From contig NW_020313288.1 of assembly GCF_003265705.1 (NCBI RefSeq), positions 3,073,616 through 3,137,615 of the forward strand: a DNA stretch of 64,000 nucleotides, in the 5' to 3' direction. The position numbers and the translations under genes are program-made. Under the pieces are notes generated by a model, which did no database searches, was not told the DNA's origin, and worked only from the letters and a program-made list of their open reading frames with translations. This document shows positions 55,237 through 64,000 of this stretch, in pieces. Positions within the stretch are counted from its first letter, which is position 1; every line of letters begins with the position of its first letter. Source of the stretch: Callorhinus ursinus. Lineage: Eukaryota; Chordata; Mammalia; Carnivora; Otariidae.

Positions 55237-56679
55237 CTACAACACCCAACGGATGTGCAGAAGGAAAGTTGAGACTCACTGAGTAACTGGATTCGATTCA
55301 CAGGAAATTCAGACAAGACTCTGTGGTCACCTAACCTCTACTCTATGACTCTTACTCTGTCCACACTTACATCCTCACAAATTTAATAGCTCCACCACAC
55401 ACTGAACCGATCTTTACACGTTTACTGCAACCAAATCAAGTCTCAATTTTCTTTTACCAAAGGGTTCAGACCGCATTGGAGAATTCACAGAAATGCTCTA
55501 CAAACAAAACAAATATTTGCATTTTAAGACCCACCGATCCCTTGTGACACAAACTACTTTGGCTCCTTCCCTATTATGCGCCACATCACTAAACACCACA
55601 TCAAGAATCTGGTCAAACCCGGGTGAGGTTTTATGAAATAAGCACATACTGAAGGACTGGGAACTTTTCCTTCCATTCCCCTCACCAGACCCAAGAGGCT
55701 TACTGGAATCCACCTGCAGCAGGGGCCAGCTAACCATATCATCTTAAAGAACTCCAGGCCATAAGTAGACTGTTTCTGCTGGCTAAATGATAAAAGTCCT
55801 TTGGAGAAGTCTTGTTAATATGTTTGTGTAATACAGGAATGTGACAGAAAGTTATCGAGAAGTCAGAGCTCAGGAAAGAGGACACCGACGTGAGAACTCG
55901 GTGCGTTCCTTGCACTCCTGAGTCTCAGTGCACCTGCCCTACACAAACCCATACACACACACACACACACACGGGGCAAATGTAATATGACGACAAAACA
56001 GCTCTTTCCACCAGAACCACGGTAGAGTATTCTTGCTGACCTTGAGGATAAGGTTAAAAGTCCCACCCTGCAAAGGAGTTAACTGAAGTCAAAAATATCT
56101 GACAGTGAGTTTGCCCAAGATTATAAAATACATAAAGGATTAGGCAGTGCCCTCCTACAAAGGAAACCCTCCCTCATATCAAGTTCCAGGTAGAAGCGGT
56201 TCCCCAACATCATCCTTCAGGTCGTACTCTCAATTTCTCTTTCCATGGCCCTACGTGTCCCTGTTGGGCACATGAGCATGTCAGCCCCCCTCCCCCAGAG
56301 CACAGGAACCACTGAGCTGCATGCTTCCCTTAAACCTGGATTTTTTTTAAAAGTTCCTCAACCCAGACATCCATGAGCACGAGAAAATACTCATTCAACG
56401 ATTCTGATGCCAGAATTTACCTATTCAACAGGGTAGCAGAGTAACAGGAAAACCCCTATTACTGGAATGGGGACCAACGGGAGGTTCCCAAGTCAGCTGA
56501 AGTGTTCTTCGTTATCTGTAGTGCTTCTTCCAGTGAACCCCCACACCTAGTGTGCAGAAAGCGTCACTTTCAGCCTTATCCTTAGACACACCTCCCAGCA
56601 AGGCTGGTGTCTGGGAGACTGGGTTTCAGGCTTCCCACCACCCTGACTGATATTACCCACTGTGGCTAAACCACTGTGC

Positions 56680-56990
56680 CCATGACATTGTTAATACTGA
56701 ACCCGCCTTCTTTCTGGGAGTCTGGAGCAGAAACCCCGGGCACTGAGTCTCTGCTGAGTCTCCCTGGTAGACAATATTCCATGTGTTGCCATGACTTGTT
56801 GCTGGATGCACGCTGGGTGGCTCTGCCAGGAAAGAACTCTTAAAAACCTGCACTTGGTTTCCCTCAGACTTCTCCCCATATGCCTGTTCCCTCTGCTAAT
56901 TTTGCTAGGTGTCCTTTTGTTGTGACAGATCACAGTCATGAGTAAAACTATAAGCTAAGTTGTGGGGGTCTGACTAGCAGGACACAAGAG
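56680..56990 (+). mobile_element. ERV-type LTR copy 1
   Basis: Shares ttctttctgggagtctggag and a region of tctgctgagtctccctggta with 60045-60430. It probably belongs to an old endogenous retrovirus LTR family that I cannot name. Confidence 0.5.
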
Positions 56991-57202
56991 TGGTCTTGGG
57001 AGATACCAGTCACAGTTGGCATCAGAGGTGGAATTTGCTAGAACACCCCTGACTCACTGAAATATAGCAAAAGCACTGTTTGGGAAGAGGAGGGGGACCG
57101 GGGAGACGGCAAAGCTCTGGAGTCCAGGGGGCTCAGTCGTGTGTCTGTGATGTGGACGAGCAGCTGAGCTGTGAAGCAAGAGCTGACAAGAGGTGAAAAT
57201 GG

Positions 57203-57372
57203 GGGGGGGGGCACCTGGGTGGCTCAGATGGTTAAGCATCTGCCTTCAGCTCAGGTCATGATCCCGGGGTCCTGGGATCAAGCCCCGCATTGGACTCCCT
57301 GCTCCGCGGGGGGCCTGCTTCTCCCCCTCCCTCTGTGTCTCAAAAGAATAAATTTAAAAAAATCTTAAAAAA
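57203..57372 (+). mobile_element. Can-SINE in ZNF555 intron 1
   Basis: Target-site duplication aagaggtgaaaatgg at 57188-57202, and a variant at 57373-57387. A G run extends its 5' end. Confidence 0.94.
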
Positions 57373-57683
57373 AAGAGGTAAAAATGGCGGGTCCAGCTCC
57401 AGGAGGCCTGGTGTGCCAGACAGACTGGCTGCTTCTGGCCACGCTCTCTGAGGGAGAAAAGAAAAACAAAGCACAGCTTCGGTGAGGTCTTTGATTTTTG
57501 TTCACTCCTCCAGGCACGAGGAGAAAGAGCCCCCAAGTTACCAAGGTAAACTATGGATGGGCAAGAAAAATTTGAAAAGTTTGCATTGCACTGGGAGAAA
57601 AAAATAGTTAAATCAGCGTCTAGAGCTGGAGCAAAACTTTCAATAAACCAAGGGCCTAGTGGGCAGGGATCCTCTACCCTTTT

Positions 57684-57883
57684 TTTTTTTTTAAGATTTT
57701 ATTTATTTATTTAAGGGAGAGAGAATGAGAGAGAGAGAGAGAGAGCACGAGAGGGAGGAGGGTCAGAGGGAGAAGCAGGCTCCCCACCGAGCAGGGAGCC
57801 CGATGCGGGACTGGATCCCGGGACTCCAGGATCATGACCTGAGCCGAAGGCAGTCGCTTAACCAACTGAGCCACCCAGGCGCC
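57684..57883 (-). mobile_element. Can-SINE in ZNF555 intron 1
   Basis: Target-site duplication cctctaccctttt at 57671-57683, and a variant at 57884-57895. Confidence 0.94.
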
Positions 57884-58021
57884 CCTCTATCCTTTCTTCT
57901 TACCTCGTTGCTACTGGGCTGCCACAGCCTCCTGACCCACACGCGCCTTCGACCCAGCACCTTCCCTGGCAGCTGTAATGTTACCCCTGTAAACGCTGAT
58001 TTACTACTAGGGCTCCCTGTG

Positions 58022-58432
58022 GCTCAAACTGTGTCTCCCAAAAAGGTATGTGGAAATCCTAACCCTCCAGACCTACGAATGTGACCTTACTTGGAAACAG
58101 GATCTTTGCAAGTGTAACCAAGTTAAGACGAGGCCTTTAGGAAAGGCCCCAATCCAAGCCGACTGGTGGCCTTCTAAGAGGAAAATGCCATGTGAAGCCG
58201 GAGACACGTGGGGAAGGTGGCCACATAAAGATGGGATGCAGAGATGGAATTCCACCATCATAAGCAGAACGCCGGGGGCCACCAGAAGCTGCGAGACACA
58301 AGGCGCAGACGCACAAACCTCCCGCCACCTTGCTTCTGGACTTCTCGCCTCCTGAACGCTAACAGAATACGTTTTTAAGCTGCCCAGCTTACGGCAATTT
58401 GTTATGGGAACCCTACCAAAGTAACACAGGCT
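58022..58432 (+). mobile_element. MaLR/ERVL-type LTR
   Basis: Wording gaatgtgaccttacttggaa, then aagttaagacgagg, and end gttatgggaaccctaccaaa matches old LTRs of this group. Confidence 0.65.
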
Positions 58433-58453
58433 TTGAATGAATTTGTGATGAGG

Positions 58454-58642
58454 GGCGCCTGGGTGGCTCAGTTGGTTAGGCATCTGCCTTTGGCTCAGGT
58501 CATGATCCAGGGTCCTGGGATCGAGCCCCGCGTCGGGCTCCCTGCTCAGCGGGAAGCCTGCTTCTCCCTCTCCCTCTGCCCCTCCCCCCTGCTTGTGCTG
58601 TCTCACTCTCTCTTAAATAAACAAATGAAATCTTCTTAAAAA
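58454..58642 (+). mobile_element. Can-SINE in ZNF555 intron 1
   Basis: Target-site duplication ttgtgatgagg at 58443-58453 and 58643-58653. Confidence 0.95.
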
Positions 58643-58659
58643 TTGTGATGAGGAAAAAA

Positions 58660-60044
58660 GGGGAAGGGGATCTTTTACTTAAAATGGTTCTGCTTCGTTA
58701 CTGCACCTGCACCTAAGATAAAAGCTGACGCAGGCGGATGCGCGTGTCATCTCATTCAACACCAGAGGGGCCGTCCCCATCAGTGCAGAGAAAAAAGTGC
58801 TGACAGGACACGACCCCCTTGTTTGTTGCCACTGGTGCAGGGAGTGGAAGTTACACTCTAAGTCCTAGAAACGAGTTTAGGTCTCTGTAACACATGATTT
58901 TTTACTGAGTTTTTACCTACTGGAGGTTCAAAACAAGAGGGAAACAGTGAAGAGACAGGCAATCTCTACCCGGAGATACACTTTGGGAATTTTAAGTGCA
59001 AGTCGTCAGCTCGTCGGAGGGCTCTTACGAAACCCTATTTCTGATGACCGTCAGACTGACGACTGCCCAGCAGTGGCTCTTGTGGATTCAGACGCAAGAC
59101 AGCGGGGGCTGGGGAAGGTCATCCCTGCACCTTGGAACACAACTTTCTGACCCTGCAGTTTCTCGGCTTTGCTGCTGCTAAGAAAGGCCCCTAGTGATTT
59201 GGGGAATGCTGAATTCTGAACTGCCTGAACTTGACCACAAGCTCACATTCCACTGTGTCCACAACAGGAGGCTTCAGCCTTAGCACACACCATACTGATC
59301 CAGAAGCAGGTATCAGCTCCACAAAGCTCTGACTCTGGGAATACTGAAGGTTTAGGACACTTCCCCAAGGTCCTAAGCTATGAAAACCTTGGGGTGGTCC
59401 GTCTGGGTCACTTACAGTTGCCAGTGAGGAAGGCCTCGTTCTCCGATAAGACCATCTGAAATCAAGCCCTTCACGTCTGTTTCTTTCCACGCAGATCACC
59501 CCCAGACACCATCCACACTGGCGAGGTGGACAAGCTAGTGATGTGGGCAGGCAGTCCCTCCGAACAAGGACCAGACCGAATTACTTAAAATCAGCCTGCT
59601 GGGGGCCTGCTGACTGGGCTGCCTCATGCACGTCCCATCAGGACACCATCTTATCACCGGGAGACACTCAGGTCAGCAGCAACCTACAGGAACGGACACC
59701 TGAGGCCAGGTGGGAAAGAATACAGAAAAAAAATATGGAAATTTTGACGATGAAGCCCCCTAACATTCTAAGACCTTTACCTTTCTGGTTAATGGGATTT
59801 ACTTGAACTGGGCAAATCCAGGACCCCCTACAGGGCATACTACAGACCTGTCTCACCCAGCTGGAACTACTGATGATAATGTTGCTCTAAGGAGGTCTTG
59901 TCCAAGGGCCAAAGGAATGTGCTGTTGACCAACTGAACAGGCCTCAGCGTCCTTATCCTTAGAAAGTCCTGCTTCTAAGGTTGGCCCTTGGCTGGTTCAT
60001 GGGAATGTGGATTTGGGGAGGCTTCCCACCACACTGCTAGGAGA
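58660..60044. other. Intron stretch, nothing recognised
   Basis: No gene supported. It lies between two related LTR copies and could hold decayed retroviral interior, but no gag, pol or env motif was seen. Confidence 0.35.
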
Positions 60045-60430
60045 GGCTCCTTGTCTTTTTCTGCCAACCATTTCTTGTGCTGAAGACCAGCTTTCCTCCT
60101 GGGAGTCTGGAATCCTGGTCCATGCTAGGCAAACGGTGTCTCCATGACCAGCCCCCATTAAAAAACCTGCTGAGTCTCTCATTAGCTTCCCTAGTAGAAC
60201 ATTCCACATGTGCCGTCATGCCCGGCTGCCAGGGGAACTCAGCATAGCCTGTGTGATGTCAGTGGAGGGGACCCTTGGAACTCTGCACCTGGTCTCCTCA
60301 GGACATTTCCCCTCTGCCGACTGTGCTCTGTATTCTTGCGCTATAATAAATCAGAGCTGTGAACACAACTACATGCTGGGTCCTGGGAGTCCTCCTTATG
60401 ACTCTCTGAACTGAATGGTAGTCTTGAGGA
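60045..60430 (+). mobile_element. ERV-type LTR copy 2
   Basis: The sequence tttcctcctgggagtctgga, polyadenylation region ataataaatcagagctgtga, and ctgggtcctgggagtcctcc resemble an old ERV LTR related to 56680-56990. Confidence 0.55.
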
Positions 60431-60431
60431 C

Positions 60432-60806
60432 CGCTATAGACTGAAAGTTTTTGTGTGCCCCCAAAATTCATGTTAAACCCTAACTTCAGTGTGATGGTAC
60501 TGGGAGGTGGGGGCTCTGGGAGGGGATTAGGTCATGAGGGTGCAGCCCTCGTGAATGGGACGAGTGCTCTTATGAGAGATGCCAGAGAGCGCCCTGGCCC
60601 CACCCTGCACAGGACACAGTGAGGAGACCACTGTCCATGAACCAGGAAGAAGGGCCTCACCAGACACCAAATCTGCCAGGGCCTTGACTTTTGACTTCAC
60701 AGCCTCCAGAACTGAGAGAGACAAACGTGTATTGTTTATAAGCACCCAGTCTATGGCATTTTTGTTATAGCAGCCCCAAGAGACGGAGATAGGGACTCCC
60801 AACACA
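60432..60806 (+). mobile_element. MaLR (MST/MLT1-like) LTR
   Basis: The sequence cccccaaaattcatgttaaa, then aggggattaggtcatgaggg and gttatagcagcccc, matches MaLR LTRs closely. Confidence 0.8.
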
Positions 60807-60865
60807 CCCAGCTGGAAACCATCAAATACTTTAACACAGCATTAATTTTTTAAATGTGCATTGAG

Positions 60866-61056
60866 GGGGCGCCTGGGTGGCTCAGTCGGTTAAGCATCTG
60901 CCTTCAGCTCAGGTCATGATCCCAGGGTCCTGGGATCCAGCCCCATGTCAGGCTCCCTGCTCAGCAGGGAGTCTGCTTCTCCCTCTGCCCCTCTACCTGC
61001 CACTCCCCCTGCTTGTGCTCTCTGTCAAATAAATAAATAAATAAAATCTATATAAA
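60866..61056 (+). mobile_element. Can-SINE in ZNF555 intron 1
   Basis: Target-site duplication aaatgtgcattgag at 60852-60865 and 61057-61070. Confidence 0.96.
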
Positions 61057-62443
61057 AAATGTGCATTGAGAACCCAAAATATGCAAAAGACTTTGCAAAA
61101 AGCTTTGTGCACATTAGCTCATGTGTTCCTAGGAACTCTGCAAAGTAGACAGGCACACTGGTTCAGAGCAGAGGGAATGCAGAACAGACTCCTCGAACAC
61201 CCGCACTTGTACACACAGCTCACAGTGGTTCCACTATTGTGACTGGTGTCTCCCGAGGTGGTAAGGAGATACACTGATGCCTGCAGGGCACTGTGGAGAA
61301 GCTCATTCCACTCTTACACCCTTGTGCTCCTGCTCCCAGCAAAGCCCTGTGTCTCATGCAGGACTGCTCTGTTTGAGGGTCCGACTTCTAGCTCTTCTGT
61401 GGAGTAAAATGCATTCAGGTTGCAGTTACACAGGTCCTTGTACCGGCACTGAACAAAAGAAAAATTCCGAACCTTGTGGATTTAAATTCTCTTGGAGGAA
61501 AATAATAAATAAGCAAACCAAATATAAGTACTATGGAAAATGTGCCACAGCAAGGGGATGAGGAGCGATACATGTATATTTATGTGTGTGTTTGTATGTA
61601 CATTTATCTATATCGGAGTTATTGACATTGACACATGGGAATGACTGGTTGTAGGGCAGAGTAAAGGAGAGCAGAAAAGTAACCATTTGAGATTGTACTG
61701 CAAATGGATACCTAATTGCTCAAAAATACATATAAGTACACACATATAACAATATGCAGAACCATAAATATACATATAAATCTTTATATACTTCCACATA
61801 CTAGTTACGTCTTGAGAGTGAGGGGACCTGACCCTGGGGATCACTCCAAGTGGGGTGTCCAGTGTGAAAGTTCTACATTTAGGGTTGAATTTCATTTCAC
61901 AGAGGATTATTTTTTAAGGTATCTGTCAGCTGTACCTCGGTCATCTGCATTTTCCTGAGCTGATGCTATATTACACAACAGAAAACTCTGAAATCTATTC
62001 ATATGATTTACCTGTAATCATCCTAAGAGTTGCCAAAAACCGTTTTATAATATTCAACAGTCATACATAAAAAAATCTTACCATTGGGAAATAATGGTAA
62101 CTAACATGCTTAACCTGATAAGGGAAAACCAATAAAAAATGTTCAAATCAGAACAAGGAATATATAAATGGTATGAAGCCCACTGTTTTCTCCAAAACAA
62201 TTAGGTAGAAATCAGGTACGCCCAGCACCTCACTGTTAGTCAACATTATACTGGAGAGCCCATCAGTACCACCAGGAGATAAACAAAGGTAGAATACTAG
62301 AAAAGAAACACTTGCCTTTGTGTCTAAATCTAAAAACTATATATACAGGACACCTATGGAACAGAAATGACAGTCACAGAGTAAGATTTTTAATAAGAAT
62401 CCAGGATAAAACTTCAGTATAAACCCAACTTCATTACCTAATT

Positions 62444-62629
62444 TTTTAAAAAGATTATTTATTTATTTATTTATTTGACAGAGCACAAGCAGGGGGAGCG
62501 GCAGAGGGAGAGGGAGAAGCGAACCCCCCGTTGAGCAAGGAGCCCGATGCAGGACTCGATCCCAGGACCCGGGGATCATGACCTGAGTGGAAGGCAAACG
62601 CTTAACCGACTGAGCCACCCAGGCGCCCT
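62444..62629 (-). mobile_element. Can-SINE in ZNF555 intron 1
   Basis: Target-site duplication ttcattacctaatt at 62430-62443 and 62630-62643. Confidence 0.96.
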
Positions 62630-63649
62630 TTCATTACCTAATTAATAGCAACAGCAAGTTGGAAGATATATTTTTAAAAAGGTAATGCATACTATGGTAA
62701 AAACCAAATTTCATTAGTATTAAATAAGTAAAATGAAGGCTATGAAAGAACCCAAAAGGAAAAATTTGAAAACATTAAGGGTAATACCCAAAACGAAACA
62801 AATGGAAAGAAGGCACACATTCTTGGGGGGGGGGGGACTCACTGTTACTAAGATATCCACCCCCCCAAGACAGACCTAGCGTCTTCAAAAAATTCCATTA
62901 AATCCATAAACCAAGTGTGGTTTGGGGGGCGGGGGAGGGGGGGTCCAGACAAATACCAATTTTGCAAACCTAATAGGAAGAATGAATGTCCAAAACCAGG
63001 CACAACGTTCTAAAGAACAAGGCGGAGCCTGCCCACACACAGCAAGGATTTGAAAGCAAAGACACTCCTGCCCTGGTGAGATTCACAGAGGCACCGCCGA
63101 AATGGATGGGTCCAAGTCTATGGGGAGACTTGAATCACAGCGCACAGCCCCCGAAGGGCGCGACAGTGACAACCTGATTTCTAAATGAGAAAGGTGCTTA
63201 TTTATAAGTGAACTTTAGCCAATGTACTGTAGCTTAAAACAAAGTGCATTACAGATAATAGGAAACAGTACTGCCCAGCGTCACAAATTCTCCACGCTGC
63301 CAAGGAAAAGAACAGACTGAGGAATCTCTGTAATTCCCAGCTGACCTCCCACACTTTGGGGAAAGGGATTCGTTTCTCCGAAGCCGCATCGGAAGGGACT
63401 TTTTCTCTATTTCGGGGACATGCTTTTCCCCAGAAGGGCTTTCACGGGTAGGCCCTGGGATTCCGTTTGTCCCCACTCAAAGGAGCTGACCTGAGAAACT
63501 TACTCCACGCTGGGAGGGATTTACACACGGAACGCAAGACATTTCCTTATTTTTCTGAAATTCACTCCGTTGAAAATAGTTCTTCGCCTTCACGCTCCAT
63601 CTATTAAATGGATTGGACATTTGCTCCAACACTGAGGCTCCGCTAAGTG

Positions 63650-64000
63650 AATACAGCTTTTCAAGGGGACGCCCTCGGGCGTGTGTCTCCAGGGTCTCGG
63701 GCGGTCGGCAGACAGCGCGGGCCCCCCGCCCCCAGCGCCCCCGAAGTGTCCCCCGAACAAAGGGCGCCGGCCCCGGGGCCCCCGCGCGGTGCGTGCAGGA
63801 GACACCACCAGCCCCCTGGGTGGAGAGCCTAGCGGCAGGACCCGCTTCTCCTCTCCCGCAACACCAGCGTCCAGCCGGACCCCGGCTCCAGGACTGATAA
63901 CCGGAGTCGGGGTGGCCTGGGGCCGAGGGCCTGCCAGGGGGTCCCCCGAGCCCAGGACCCCTGCAGGTCTCCCCACACTCCTCGCCCGCCGCCCACCCAA
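63650..64000 (-). promoter_or_regulatory. Edge of the ZNF555 CpG island
   Basis: CpG-rich DNA paralogous to the inner side of the ZNF556 island (ccgagcccagg at 63948; actcctcgcccgcc at 63978). By that alignment, ZNF555 exon 1 and promoter lie just past the window. Confidence 0.75.

Larger units (their letters stand above)
55237..64000 (-). other. ZNF555 intron 1 (continues past the window)
   Basis: Repeat-rich intron. Segments 55300-56010, 61560-62340, 62840-63065 and 63370-64000 align with ZNF556 intron 1. A CA run lies at 55952-55972 and G-rich tracts at 62826-62837 and 62921-62942. No internal gene is supported. Confidence 0.7.

Overview
The window looks like nuclear DNA of a caniform carnivore. 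It carries about 39 tRNA-Lys-derived Can-SINEs in 64 kb, together with L1 and MaLR-type repeats. The SINE consensus (head near ggcgcctgggtggctcag, CT-rich body, AAATAAATAAA tail) fits an arctoid (bear, seal or mustelid group). The young canid-specific SINE type was not seen. This is an inference from repeat type, not a species call.

The real genes are two KRAB C2H2 zinc-finger repressors, both on the minus strand and transcribed right to left. ZNF556 has four coding exons: 30762-30764 (only the ATG), 18629-18755, 17813-17996 and 15995-17207, giving 508 codons. ZNF555 has exons 55110-55236, 54497-54680 and 52527-54093; its ATG exon lies just past the right edge. The gene order ZNF555 then ZNF556 in the direction of transcription matches, as I recall it, human 19p13.3. 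Both proteins should act in the nucleus: KRAB recruits TRIM28 and the finger array reads DNA.

The two genes are old tandem duplicates. Their exons have the same lengths (127 and 184 nt), and their introns and flanks still align piecewise (14.2-15.3 kb with 50.6-52.0 kb; 19.1-20.7 with 55.3-56.0; 21.9-24.9 with 61.6-63.1; 29.7-30.5 with 63.4-64.0). Elements present in only one copy show what inserted later: a processed pseudogene, a HAL1/L1M element and a MaLR LTR.

Layout. 0-0.56 kb is an unassigned CpG island. 3.0-5.6 kb is a dead vomeronasal type-2 receptor (V2R) on the plus strand. 5.7-10 kb is mostly L1 on the minus strand. 10-12.6, 35.2-38.3 and 45.6-47.7 kb are three paralogous CpG-promoter units with no recognisable gene attached. 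13.3 kb is a retroposed U2 snRNA. 14-31 kb is ZNF556 with its CCAAT-rich promoter. 31-45 kb is SINE/L1-rich and contains the right arm of an inverted duplication shared with 5.7-7.2 kb. 47.7-49.9 kb is L1. 50.6-64 kb is ZNF555. I found no CRISPR array, operon or undescribed enzymatic system. The unusual material is the finger degeneration in ZNF556, the three orphan promoters and the duplication history.
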